The notes: generated by a model not told the origin, from the sequence alone. Counted from the stretch's first letter, positions 33,916 through 42,659 are shown. The stretch: 43,913 nt of DNA from an uncultured Clostridia bacterium (GCA_947385955.1 CANDNA010000027.1:1-43913); one strand, 5' to 3'. Numbers and translations: made by a program.

Positions 33916-33944
33916 AGTATACTTGATTCCGTACTAAAAGGCAA
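33916..33944 (-). promoter_or_regulatory. Promoter and likely operator of the hsd operon
   Basis: On the minus strand TTGCCT (-35) and TATACT (-10) are 17 bp apart, about 30 bp before the XRE start codon. Arms of an imperfect palindrome, TAGTAC and GTATACTA, lie between and over the boxes, a suitable operator for the XRE protein. Confidence 0.6.
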
Positions 33945-33978
33945 ATAAAATTCACGAAATAGTGAGCTCTAAGGCTGT

Positions 33979-34010
33979 AAAAAAGGACCTAAGCTAAAAT
34001 GCTCAGGCCC
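33979..34010 (-). terminator. Rho-independent terminator after the rlmD extension
   Basis: On the minus strand a 10-bp stem (GGGCCTGAGC with GCTTAGGTCC, two G-U pairs) is followed by six Ts. It starts 10 bp after the stop at 34020, not after the TGA at 34299, so the transcript still covers the separated rlmD extension. Confidence 0.75.
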
Positions 34011-34019
34011 TAATAATGA

Positions 34020-34298
34020 TTATATCACCTGAAAATGCCTTAGTGCCTCCATAATCGCCGCTTCCTTTTCTGGCGGGCATTTTGGCACTTTTGCATCTTC
34101 CTTCTTTGACAGATTATAATTTTGTCCCACCAACCCACACTTTCGCTTTATCTGCGAAATGTATAATGAAGATACCTTCAAGCTGGTATGCTCCAACACA
34201 TACGCCTTGATCTGCTCATAGGTCGCGCCCTTCTGGAAACCGGACATATCCATGCCCTCCATCGAGAACTTCACACGAACCGTCTTTAAATCGATTTC
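34020..34298 (-). pseudogene. C-terminal extension of RlmD, separated by a TGA codon
   Basis: The sequence continues the rlmD frame directly after the TGA at 34299: EIDLKTVR, then VKFSMEGMDMSGFQKGATYE, SLYISQIKRKCGL, and PPEKEAAIMEALRHF to a stop at 34020. Many Lachnospiraceae RlmD proteins carry this extension fused to the methyltransferase. There is no ribosome binding site for separate translation. The terminator lies after it. The simplest reading is a GGA-to-TGA nonsense change after VLLSK. Confidence 0.7.
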
Positions 34299-35675
34299 TC
34301 ACTTGGAAAGCAACACAACCGTCTCCACATGCACCGTCCCGGAAAACATATCCACCATCGTCACCCGTTCCACTTCATAGCCCATTGCAAGGAATACCTC
34401 CAGGTCTCTGGCCAGGCTGGTGGGTTTGCAGGAAATATAAAGAATGCGGTCCACACCGTATGCGATGATTTTCTGCAGTGCTTTGGGATGGATACCATCT
34501 CTGGGTGGGTCCAGGATGATAAAATCGGGGGTTTCCTCAATGGTATCCAAAACTTTCAACACATCCCCGGCTATAAATTCACAGTTTTGCAGGCCGTTTC
34601 GTTTTACGTTTTCCCTGGCGGCCTCCACGGCCTCTTCCACGATTTCCACACCGATGACCTTTTTTGCCACAGGAGCCATCATCTGGGCAATCGTGCCTGT
34701 GCCGCTGTACAGATCAAACAGAATCTGATCCGGCTTGTCGTTTCCCACGTTCCCGATCAAATCTCTGGCTGTCTGATACAGCACTTCCGCACCCCGGCTG
34801 TTGGTCTGGAAAAAGGAAAACTGTGAGATTTTAAACTGAAGCCCCAGCAGTTCCTCATAGAAATACTCTTTTCCATACAGGACAATGGTCTCATCACTTT
34901 TTATCGTATCGGACACGGCATCATTTTTTGTATGCAGAATCCCTGTTATCCTGCCATGCAATGGAAGCGATAACAAAGTATCTTTCAGTGCTGACAGGTC
35001 ATGGGTTTCCTGGGTAGTGGTTACCAATGCAATCAGGATTTCTCCTGTTTTACCTGCTTTCCTGACCAGCAAATGACGAAGATATCCTGTATGGCGCAGT
35101 CTGTGATAAAAAGATATGCCCCTTTCCCGAAAATACGCCAATACTGCCTTGACGATATTCCGGTAATCTTCATCCACGATCTGACACTCGGAAACTGTCA
35201 CAATATCATAAAAACTGCCTCTTTTATGCAGTCCCAGTTCCAGTGGGCCGTCCTTTATCCCGTCTCCAAAAGAAAACTCCATTTTATTCCGGTAGCCATA
35301 TATTTGCGGGTTAGGATGAATAGGCTCCCAGCTATAAGCCCCTTTCTGTTTTTTCAATACCGGCTCCAGCAGCATCTTTACCTGCTTTTCCTTCAATGCA
35401 AGCTGTATCTCATAGGGAAGGGTCTGATAACTGCAGCCTCCGCAGGCGCCGAAATGAGGACAGGGACTTTCAGTTTCATATTCTGCCCGTTCCAGGATTT
35501 CCAGAAGCTGTCCCTCTGCCTTACCCTTTCTTGCCTTTTTTACCACAAAAGAAACCTTCTGTCCCGGCAGTCCGTTTTTCACACTGCAGACCGAACCGTC
35601 CTCACACTGCACCAGCGCTTTATTGGGAAATTTCACCTCCAGCACCCTTCCTTCCAACCGTTCACCTTTTTTCAT
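34299..35675 (-). CDS. rlmD: 23S rRNA (uracil-5-)-methyltransferase RlmD-like
   Basis: A 458-aa protein with an N-terminal TRAM/OB domain (residues about 5-60), an iron-sulphur cluster motif CPHFGACGGC with a further Cys downstream, the SAM-binding FDLYSGTGTIAQ, DPPRDG, and the catalytic Cys in YISCKPTSLARD. It methylates uridine in 23S rRNA. GGAGAGG fixes ATG 35675. The core enzyme is complete. It ends at TGA 34299 just after VETVVLLSK, whereas the frame continues for 92 more codons in the conserved extension described at 34020. Activity of the core may remain. Confidence 0.9.
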   Translation of the reverse strand: MKKGERLEGRVLEVKFPNKALVQCEDGSVCSVKNGLPGQKVSFVVKKARKGKAEGQLLEILERAEYETESPCPHFGACGGCSYQTLPYEIQLALKEKQVKMLLEPVLKKQKGAYSWEPIHPNPQIYGYRNKMEFSFGDGIKDGPLELGLHKRGSFYDIVTVSECQIVDEDYRNIVKAVLAYFRERGISFYHRLRHTGYLRHLLVRKAGKTGEILIALVTTTQETHDLSALKDTLLSLPLHGRITGILHTKNDAVSDTIKSDETIVLYGKEYFYEELLGLQFKISQFSFFQTNSRGAEVLYQTARDLIGNVGNDKPDQILFDLYSGTGTIAQMMAPVAKKVIGVEIVEEAVEAARENVKRNGLQNCEFIAGDVLKVLDTIEETPDFIILDPPRDGIHPKALQKIIAYGVDRILYISCKPTSLARDLEVFLAMGYEVERVTMVDMFSGTVHVETVVLLSK

Positions 35676-35827
35676 AATCCTCTCCTTTATCCGGTAAATC
35701 TCATTCCCATACCCAAACGGGCAGTTGTCCCTTATGGCCAACTGCCCTGTATTTCTGATCAGCACATATAACGACAGCACCCCGGAGTCGGAATTTCAAA
35801 TTCCTCCTGTTTCTGACTGCTTACCTC

Positions 35828-35856
35828 ATTCTATCATAAGCCAATGTTGCAGACAA
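35828..35856 (-). promoter_or_regulatory. Promoter of rlmD
   Basis: TTGTCT (-35) and TAGAAT (-10), 17 bp apart on the minus strand, lie about 150 bp before the start codon. The 5' leader between them and the gene shows no recognised riboswitch. Confidence 0.45.
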
Positions 35857-36120
35857 GCCATGCAGACTGTTCTCAAATCACGCAGAAACAGAAAAACCCT
35901 ATACAAACAGATTTCAGGGGTTTTAAACATTGAAACAACTACACAAATCCTGTATCATATGAGTCAGTCACTCTGCTGCCATCAGCCAAACACCCGCCTA
36001 AGGGCATCCCATGACGGCAAAGCATGCGGTCCTGACAGCATTCGCACGATATCTGACTGGCAGACGCCGCCCCATTGTCCGCATATATCCAATCAAAACC
36101 ACAGCAGGAGGTATTCTATC

Positions 36121-36330
36121 ATGGCAAATATTATCTGCGGCATCTTTTTTATCATAACAGGCATATCTGCTTTGTTGAGACCTGATGTAATCTGGAAATT
36201 AACAAAACAATGGAAATCCGCCTCTGCGTCCGGACCCACAGGACTATATTTATTAAGTATAAAACTGGGCGGCAGCATATCCATTCTGATCGGAGTTGCC
36301 GCTGTCACTCTTCCTTTTATCTGGGAATGA
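36121..36330 (+). CDS. Small membrane protein, DUF6199-like
   Basis: A 69-aa protein with two hydrophobic segments (residues 3-18 and 45-66) around a polar loop that reads PDVIWKLTKQWKS, a pattern of DUF6199-type small membrane proteins. AGGAGG precedes ATG 36121. It is monocistronic and divergent from rlmD. The function is unknown. Confidence 0.7.
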   Translation: MANIICGIFFIITGISALLRPDVIWKLTKQWKSASASGPTGLYLLSIKLGGSISILIGVAAVTLPFIWE

Positions 36331-36463
36331 TACAAAAAGAATCCTGCCCGCAGGGTTTTCCATATTTCTGTAACGGTAAAAAGTGCGCATCCACCGGAGG
36401 GTTTTCTTTCACAGAAAAATAATTTGCTTCCATGCTTTATGGCAACGGGAACTTTCCTGTGAA

Positions 36464-36571
36464 ACAATAGAAAGCACGCTGCGCTGACTTTCTATTGTCA
36501 TAAGGTTGACGACATTGCCCACATGGCAGGTGGATTTTTGTTTCACGCGTACTTCGTTCCTCTTTTGAGGA
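36464..36571. other. Intergenic region with two strong hairpins
   Basis: ACAATAGAAAG pairs with CTTTCTATTGT (36464-36498) and GTTCCTC with GAGGAAC (36554-36571, tetraloop TTTT). Neither has a T-run suitable for termination. The 343 bp between the DUF6199-like gene and the acidic membrane protein gene hold no gene; structured repeats of this sort may be recurring elements in this genome. Confidence 0.45.
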
Positions 36572-36613
36572 ACTCGTTACGACGCACTCAACAGGCTAAA
36601 GCCCATATAGCAA

Positions 36614-36641
36614 AAAACGGGATACCAGCGTATCCCGTTTT
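36614..36641 (-). terminator. Bidirectional rho-independent terminator
   Basis: AAAACGGGATAC-CAGC-GTATCCCGTTTT is a perfect 12-bp stem. With its A and T ends it works in both directions and lies 33 bp after the minus-strand gene at 36674. Confidence 0.85.
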
Positions 36642-36673
36642 CTCTCCTTGCTTTTTATTTTTCATTTTCCTGA

Positions 36674-36964
36674 TTATTCTTCTGTGGATTTTTCTTCAGA
36701 AGCTGCTTCTTTTTCTTCCTTTTCCTCTTCTTCGTCGTCATCGAAGAATTCATCGTCAAAGTCATCCTCGAACTCATCTTCAAAATCATCCAGATAGTCA
36801 GGGGTAAAATAACGGTAAATCGCATACGCTACCGCTGCCACTGCCGCTACTACCAGCAAAATCGCCACCGCCCAGCAAAGGGGTGAAATTTCCTTTTTCT
36901 CTTCCTTTTTCCCCAGCCATTCCTGAAGTTTTTTCATAGCAATGATATCCTCCAATCTATTCAT
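36674..36964 (-). CDS. Single-pass membrane protein with acidic tail
   Basis: A 96-aa protein with a cytoplasmic basic start (MNRLEDIIAMKKLQEWLGKK), one membrane segment (about residues 29-52), then a tail of about 40 residues almost wholly Asp and Glu with a few Lys. AAAGGTGG fixes ATG 36964. It lies 177 bp after the end of pcrA on the same strand. The function is unknown; acidic tails may bind basic proteins or cations. Confidence 0.75.
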   Translation of the reverse strand: MNRLEDIIAMKKLQEWLGKKEEKKEISPLCWAVAILLVVAAVAAVAYAIYRYFTPDYLDDFEDEFEDDFDDEFFDDDEEEEKEEKEAASEEKSTEE

Positions 36965-37141
36965 AAAAACCACCTTTCTTTATATAATCGGAACACGGAG
37001 TACGCTGCCATGTTCCAATCTTTTCCGATTCCAGATTTATTTTATATTATATCACCATTTTCTATTTTTTACTATAAGAAAATTTTATTTTATTTCTGTT
37101 TTGGCCAGCAGATAGCAGGATGGGGAAACAGGACTCTGCGT

Positions 37142-39508
37142 TTACAGTTTTTGCAGTTTGGCAAAGGCCGCATACATGACTTTGGTTCCTGCGCCGTCAA
37201 ATTCCACTGTCACCTGAAAATCTCTGGCTCCCTCTTCTATCTTCAAAACAGTGCCTTCTCTGTATTTGATGTGTTTTACCCGATCACCCACTTCATACTC
37301 CGGACGGCCGCCTGCAGGCGCACCTTTCGACAGGCCTCCCAGACCGGTTTCTGATCTGGTAAAAAACGGGCGGTTCTCTTTTTCTGTCCTGCGGGGCGTC
37401 ACAATGGCTTTGGGACGAAGCCGGGGATCCTGCACCGGCCTGGTAGCACCCACACCGCTCTCCAGTCTGTCAGCAGTATACGTGCTGCTTCCATAACCGC
37501 CAAAGGGCTTTTCCCGAAACCGTTTCACAGACCGGGGATCCTGAGGATATTCCTCCCATTCCCGCTTTTTGACCACTGCCGGCCTGTGATCCATCAGTTC
37601 TCCCGGAATCTCATTCAGAAAACGGCTGACCATATTGTACTGGGTTTCTCCCCGGAGCATCCTTGATCTGGCACAGGTCAGCGTCAGATCTTCTTTGGCC
37701 CTGGTGATGCCCACATAAGCCAGACGCCGCTCCTCTTCGATTTCCTCCGGATCATCCGAAGTGATGGTCATATAACTGGGAAAGATACCATCCTCCATCC
37801 CGGCCAGATATACCTGTGAAAATTCCAGTCCTTTGGCACTGTGAAGCGTCATCAGAAGCACCCGATTGTCCTCATCTGCCACCCCGTCAATGTCTGCCAC
37901 AAGAGCCACTTCCTCCAGAAACTCGCTTAAAGAGGGTTCATCATGACTGTCCTCATAAGCAATCACCTTATTCATCAACTCATCAATATTTTCAATCCGG
38001 CTTTCCGCATCCTCTTCTTCCGACTCCTCCAACGCCTTTACATAACCTGTCGTGTCAATGATGTCCTGTAAAAGCTCCTGCAGGCCATAATATTCCAGTT
38101 TTCCCCGCAGGCTCTGAATCAGCGTCACAAAGGGCTTCAGCTTAGATGCACTTTTTCCGATTGCCAAAATCTGGTCTGCCTCCCGCAGCGCATCATAAAA
38201 GCTGATCTGTCGTTCATCTGCATAATCCTGCACTCTGGCTATGGTAGCCGCGCCGACTCCCCGCTTGGGAATGTTGATAATACGTTTCACAGCCACATCG
38301 TCTTTTCCATTGTCCACGGTCTTTAAATAAGCCAGTAAATCCTTGATCTCTTTTCTGGCATAAAAGTTAACGCCGCCCACCACATGATAGGGAATCCCGG
38401 CCAGCACAAACTGTTCTTCCAGAAGCCGCGCCTGAGCATTGGTCCGGTAAAGGACCGCACACTGTCCATAATCGCTTTCGGCGGACAGTTTCTTTCGGCG
38501 GATATCTCCGGCAATAAACTGTGCCTCTTCATAAGCCGTATCAAACTGCCTGAAATGGAGAGGATTGCCGGCTCCCTTATCCGTCCACAGCGCTTTCTCT
38601 TTCCGTCCCACATTGTTGCGGATCACATGGTTGGCCGCATCCAGTACGTTCTGCGTGGAGCGGTAATTCTGTTCCAGCTTGATCACCTTTGCTTCCGGAT
38701 ACACCTTTTCAAAATCCAGGATATTCCGGATATTCGCACCACGGAATTTATAGATCGACTGATCGTCATCTCCCACCACGCACAGATTTCTGTCTTTGGC
38801 AGCCAGCAAACGGATCAGCTCAAACTGCACCGTATTGGTATCCTGATATTCGTCCACCATAATATACCGGAATCTGTTCTGATAAGATTCCAGCACATCC
38901 GGACAGGTCTGAAACAGTTCCACTGTTTTCACCAAAAGGTCATCAAAATCCAAGGCATTGTTTTTCCGCATCACCCGCTGATACTCCTGATAAACTTTGG
39001 AAATCTTTTCGGCAGTATAGTCCCCCAGGGCATTCTGTTCAAATGCAAGCGGTGAAATATACTCATTCTTAGCGGAAGAAATGGCGCCCAGAATCGTCCG
39101 CTCTTTCAGCGTCTTAGTATCAATCTGCAGACGTTTGCAGATTTCCTTCATCACTGTTTTCTGGTCATCGGTATCATATATGGTAAAATGATTGTCAAAT
39201 CCCAGTCTGTCAATGTACCGGCGCAGTATTCTGACACAAGTGGAATGAAACGTGGAAACCCAGATACTTTCCGAGCCAAAGCCCACCAGCCTGTCCACAC
39301 GCTCCCGCATCTCTCCGGCTGCTTTATTGGTAAACGTAATGGCCAGAATGTTCCAGGGATTGACACTGCAGCGCTCAATCAGGTAGGCAATCCGATGGGT
39401 CAGCACCCGTGTCTTGCCCGAACCGGCTCCCGCCAGAATCAGCACCGGGCCGTCTGTCTGGTATACGGCTTCTTTTTGCCTGTCATTTAATGTATCATAA
39501 ATACTCAT
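37142..39508 (-). CDS. pcrA: ATP-dependent DNA helicase PcrA/UvrD
   Basis: A 788-aa SF1A helicase. Visible motifs: Q-motif LNDRQKEAVYQ, Walker A ILAGAGSGKTRVL, Ia TFTNKAAGEMRERV, DEYQDTN (II), GDDDQSIYKFRGA (III), LEQNYRST (IV), VLLMTLHSAKGLEF (V) and EERRLAYVGITRA (VI). The C-terminal KMSK-less region with a Tudor-like end (VGDRVKHIKYREGTVLKI) is typical of PcrA and contacts RNA polymerase. It acts in repair and plasmid replication. GGAGAACACT precedes ATG 39508. All motifs are intact. Confidence 0.95.
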   Translation of the reverse strand: MSIYDTLNDRQKEAVYQTDGPVLILAGAGSGKTRVLTHRIAYLIERCSVNPWNILAITFTNKAAGEMRERVDRLVGFGSESIWVSTFHSTCVRILRRYIDRLGFDNHFTIYDTDDQKTVMKEICKRLQIDTKTLKERTILGAISSAKNEYISPLAFEQNALGDYTAEKISKVYQEYQRVMRKNNALDFDDLLVKTVELFQTCPDVLESYQNRFRYIMVDEYQDTNTVQFELIRLLAAKDRNLCVVGDDDQSIYKFRGANIRNILDFEKVYPEAKVIKLEQNYRSTQNVLDAANHVIRNNVGRKEKALWTDKGAGNPLHFRQFDTAYEEAQFIAGDIRRKKLSAESDYGQCAVLYRTNAQARLLEEQFVLAGIPYHVVGGVNFYARKEIKDLLAYLKTVDNGKDDVAVKRIINIPKRGVGAATIARVQDYADERQISFYDALREADQILAIGKSASKLKPFVTLIQSLRGKLEYYGLQELLQDIIDTTGYVKALEESEEEDAESRIENIDELMNKVIAYEDSHDEPSLSEFLEEVALVADIDGVADEDNRVLLMTLHSAKGLEFSQVYLAGMEDGIFPSYMTITSDDPEEIEEERRLAYVGITRAKEDLTLTCARSRMLRGETQYNMVSRFLNEIPGELMDHRPAVVKKREWEEYPQDPRSVKRFREKPFGGYGSSTYTADRLESGVGATRPVQDPRLRPKAIVTPRRTEKENRPFFTRSETGLGGLSKGAPAGGRPEYEVGDRVKHIKYREGTVLKIEEGARDFQVTVEFDGAGTKVMYAAFAKLQKL

Positions 39509-39551
39509 AGTGTTCTCCTGTTATTATGTATGGTGGATAGTAGATTCCTGA

Positions 39552-39943
39552 CGGCCTTCTCTCCGCAGTGCTTCAACAGGTAAATGCTCCGCATTCCCCT
39601 GTTGAGGGGCTTCGCCCCATAAAAACCCTCAGAACCAGGTCCGGCTGCTGGCAGCCAGACCTTCCTTTGTTTCCCTTTGCTTTCCTGGCGGCCTTCTCTC
39701 CGCAGTGCTTCAACAGGTAAATGCTCCGCATTCCCCTGTTGAGGGGCTTCGCCCCATAAAAACCCTCAGAACCAGGTCCGGCTGCTGGCAGCCAGACCTT
39801 CCTTTGTTTCCCTTTGCTTTCCTGGCGGCCTTCTCTCCGCAGTGCTTCAACAGGTAAATGCTCCGCATTCCCCTGTTGAGGGGCTTCGCCCCATAAAAAC
39901 CCTCAGAACCAGGTTTGGCTGCTGGCAGCCAGACCTGGTTCTG
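39552..39943. repeat. 137-bp tandem repeat, nearly three copies
   Basis: Copies start at 39552, 39689 and 39826, exactly 137 bp apart, and are almost identical. The third copy differs near its end (TTTGGC for TCCGGC) and stops at 39943. Each unit holds nested inverted repeats: TTCAACAGG with CCTGTTGAG, GGGGC-TTC-GCCCC, and GGCTGC-TG-GCAGCC. It fills the 521-bp gap between pcrA and the substrate-binding protein gene, which diverge. Open frames across it are periodic repeats, not genes. Nothing else is visible in the gap. Confidence 0.9.
39904..39943. promoter_or_regulatory. Large hairpin at the end of the third repeat
   Basis: CAGAACCAGGT pairs with ACCTGGTTCTG and, inside, TGGCTGC with GCAGCCA around a TG loop: about 18 pairs with single mismatches. 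Copies 1 and 2 have only the inner part. It lies 86 bp before the ABC protein start, and the -10-like TATAAT at 39990-39995 lies after it, so it could block read-through into that promoter. Confidence 0.5.
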
Positions 39944-40029
39944 ACCGTTTTCGCACTGCTCATTGTAGCACATTTTCAGGTTTTTTCAATATAATAGACT
40001 ATCAATTTTTATTTTGGAGGAATTGTTTT

Positions 40030-41046
40030 ATGAAGCAGAAGTTGATCAGTCTCCTGTTGGCGTCGGCTTTGGTGGTGTCTGCGCTTACTGGCTGCGGGAG
40101 CAAGGCAGAAAGCGGTGTCCTGAATGCCCCCGGGGAAAAGGTGGTTCTGAATGAGGTGGCACATTCTATTTTTTATGCGCCAATGTATGTGGCCATCGAA
40201 GAGGGGTATTTTGAGGAAGAAGGCATTGAGTTGGAACTGGTGACGGGATTTGGCGCGGATAAAACCATGACCGCGGTTCTTTCCGGTGAAGCGGATATCG
40301 GTTTTATGGGATCTGAAGCCTCTATTTACACATATCTGGGCGGAACAAGCGATCCTGTCGTTAATTTCGCCCAGCTTACACAACGTGCCGGCAATTTCCT
40401 CGTATCGAGGGAACCCATTGATGATTTTTCCTGGGATATGCTGAAGGGCAAAGATGTACTGGGCGGCCGGGCAGGCGGTATGCCGGAAATGGTATTTGAA
40501 TACATTCTGAGAAAACATAATATCGATCCCGCTGCAGACCTCTCCATCGACCAGAGTATTGATTTTGGTTCCACCGCCGCCGCTTTCTCCGGCGGGCAGG
40601 GAGATTTCACAGTGGAATTTGAACCTCATGCCACCTCTCTGGAAGCCAAGGGTGACGGCTATGTGGTAGCTTCCCTCGGTACGGATTCCGGTTATGTTCC
40701 CTATACGGCTTTCAGTGCAAAGAGCAGCTACATCAAAGAAAATCCGGAAACCATTCAGGCATTCACCAATGCACTGCAGAAAGGTATGGATTATGTCAAC
40801 AGCCACAGCCCGGAAGAAATCGCCAAAGTGATTCAGCCTCAGTTTGAAGAAACGGATCTGGAAACCATCACAACCATTGTTACCCGGTATGCCGAACAGG
40901 ACACCTGGGCAGATAATCTGATTTTCCAGCAGGATGCATTTACCTTACTGCAGAACATTCTGGAAGAATCCGGGGAACTGGAAAAGCGTGTTCCTTATGA
41001 AGATCTTGTCACAACAGAATTTGCAGAAAAAGCTGCAAAGCAATAA
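40030..41046 (+). CDS. ABC transporter substrate-binding lipoprotein (NMT1/SsuA-like)
   Basis: A 338-aa lipoprotein: signal MKQKLISLLLASALVVSALT ends at GC with the lipid-attached Cys22. The mature protein begins EKVVLNEVAHSIFYAPMYVA and follows the NMT1/SsuA/THI5-like fold (IEEGYFEEEGIELELV; GEADIGFMGSEASIY) that binds sulphonates, taurine, pyrimidine precursors or similar. TTGGAGG precedes ATG 40030. No permease or ATPase gene is adjacent in the window, so it is an orphan or works with a distant transporter. A strong terminator follows. Confidence 0.87.
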   Translation: MKQKLISLLLASALVVSALTGCGSKAESGVLNAPGEKVVLNEVAHSIFYAPMYVAIEEGYFEEEGIELELVTGFGADKTMTAVLSGEADIGFMGSEASIYTYLGGTSDPVVNFAQLTQRAGNFLVSREPIDDFSWDMLKGKDVLGGRAGGMPEMVFEYILRKHNIDPAADLSIDQSIDFGSTAAAFSGGQGDFTVEFEPHATSLEAKGDGYVVASLGTDSGYVPYTAFSAKSSYIKENPETIQAFTNALQKGMDYVNSHSPEEIAKVIQPQFEETDLETITTIVTRYAEQDTWADNLIFQQDAFTLLQNILEESGELEKRVPYEDLVTTEFAEKAAKQ

Positions 41047-41112
41047 CTCTTATTATCATCAGCAGATACTGCCAGAGCATATTACAAAAATAGGAATCTG
41101 GCAATTATACAG

Positions 41113-41154
41113 AAAATGCTGCAAAAATGGGATCCCACTTTTGCAGCATTTTTT
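41113..41154 (+). terminator. Rho-independent terminator after the ABC protein gene
   Basis: AAAATGCTGCAAAA pairs perfectly with TTTTGCAGCATTTT (14 bp), with TGGGATCCCA as a further inner palindrome. The T-run at 41149-41154 follows. Bidirectional function is possible for the gene ending at 41212. Confidence 0.9.
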
Positions 41155-41211
41155 ATTCATGCTAACAGAACATTCTGTCGGTTGCTTATAACCTGTTCTC
41201 TGCCTTTCCTG

Positions 41212-42555
41212 TTAAAACGTTACAGGACCGCATTCTGTATTGATCACGCAGCTGCATCCACCGATGCTGGTGCCGCATATCTGTGTGGACGCCGGTGTGG
41301 CCGCAGGGTCTCTTGCCAGCTGGGTGTTGTCGCATCTCCGGTCACGCAGCTCCCGCAGGGGATTGGGCGCGATCTCATACCGATAATCACAGCCCCGTCC
41401 TTCGATTCTCTGTACAATTACCCGATGGCTTGCTACGCTGCAGACATCCTGATTGACCACATCCTGGTACCAGTAAAATTTATCATCCGGCGGAAGCTGC
41501 AGCAGCGGTACCACATATTCCTTTTTCTGGGTATTGCCCGTTGTGGTGCGGATGATCTCACGCACATAGTCCACATTGGAACGAAGCGCCAGAATCTGAG
41601 GGAAATCGCCGCAGGGGATAACCTCCATCCAGTCTTTGTTCTCATATTTCCGGAGCAGTTCCTTTGCCTTGTGCAGATGGGCAATTTCCTGTGTCAGACA
41701 CTGTTCCCAGATGCAGCGGATCGCAGGATCACACTCAGTCAGCATACAGGAATAATACAGATAGCACTCGGTATACTCATGCATCAGCAGATCTTCCAGC
41801 CAGGTAGCATTGGTATCCTTCAGGCTTTCATACTGGCTGACATGTTCCTCCTCAATCATGCCGATTTCCTGATACAGACGACGGCCCAGATCAGATTTGT
41901 CATATAACGATGCCACATTCATATAATAATTCATGGTCTGCTGTTCGGCCGCCGTGATGATGCCCACATTCAGTTTGGTCTGTACTGTGGCTTCGCAATT
42001 CTGAATATGATGGAAAATACTGTCTTTCGGATATCTGTGCTCGGAAATGGTAGGCCGGGCCGGCATAATCTCCGTATAGCCGCCCACCAGTTTTTCCGGG
42101 CAGATACCATATTCATAATCCAGCAGGTTGGAATACCGGTACAGATGGTCAAAATCCTCCAGCAAAGCAAAATTCAGTGCATTTTTCACATTACAGTCAC
42201 TTTCCTGCTTTGCCAGTACCGAGGTCAGATCCACCGCCAACTGTTCATAACTGATGGTATGCTCCAGAATCGTTTCGTTCTTCGGCTTCAGGCAGCTGAT
42301 CCTTTTTTGCTGCTGCTGTTCACTTCTGCGCACCAGAGCCAGCTCCCGCCGCAGATCATTGTCATCACAATGTCTGGAAAAGTTTCTGGAAAACCACTGT
42401 GCTTCAAACTCTGTGCCGTTCATCAATACCACACGGCACTTGGTATAGGGATTCACTGTTTCTTTGTTATACGGACAGGGATACATGGTATTCCAGTCCA
42501 TAAACCATTTCTCAACCGGAATCGGTTTTTCGTCAAATGGGTTAAATATCTGCAT
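41212..42555 (-). CDS. Ferritin-like superfamily protein (putative)
   Basis: A 447-aa protein. The middle (residues about 120-300) is helical and rich in Glu-His pairs spaced as in four-helix diiron proteins: EDFDH (133-137), EEEHVSQYE (235-243), HEYTE (259-263) and later QEIAHLH. These could bind two iron atoms. The N-terminal part has PFDEKPIPVEKWFMDWNTMY and the C-terminal 80 residues are Cys/Thr-rich (CGTSIGGCSCVINTECG), perhaps a second metal site. I know similar proteins in clostridia only as hypothetical. There is no signal peptide. It is monocistronic. The diiron role is inference. Confidence 0.6.
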   Translation of the reverse strand: MQIFNPFDEKPIPVEKWFMDWNTMYPCPYNKETVNPYTKCRVVLMNGTEFEAQWFSRNFSRHCDDNDLRRELALVRRSEQQQQKRISCLKPKNETILEHTISYEQLAVDLTSVLAKQESDCNVKNALNFALLEDFDHLYRYSNLLDYEYGICPEKLVGGYTEIMPARPTISEHRYPKDSIFHHIQNCEATVQTKLNVGIITAAEQQTMNYYMNVASLYDKSDLGRRLYQEIGMIEEEHVSQYESLKDTNATWLEDLLMHEYTECYLYYSCMLTECDPAIRCIWEQCLTQEIAHLHKAKELLRKYENKDWMEVIPCGDFPQILALRSNVDYVREIIRTTTGNTQKKEYVVPLLQLPPDDKFYWYQDVVNQDVCSVASHRVIVQRIEGRGCDYRYEIAPNPLRELRDRRCDNTQLARDPAATPASTQICGTSIGGCSCVINTECGPVTF

Positions 42556-42659
42556 AAATCCTCCAAAATTTTCTGTTTCTTTTACTTTATGCAGATTTTT
42601 TCATACATTGCTTTTCCCAGTTTTGCAATCCCACCTGCGCCGATACTTTCCCGCTTTAT

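Noticed and set aside
39552-39943. 137-bp repeat considered as a CRISPR or tRNA cluster
   Set aside because: The whole unit is repeated, including the parts between hairpins, and no cloverleaf or spacer is present.
39710-39973. An 87-codon frame over the tandem repeat
   Set aside because: It is periodic with the 137-bp unit and follows the repeat, not a gene.
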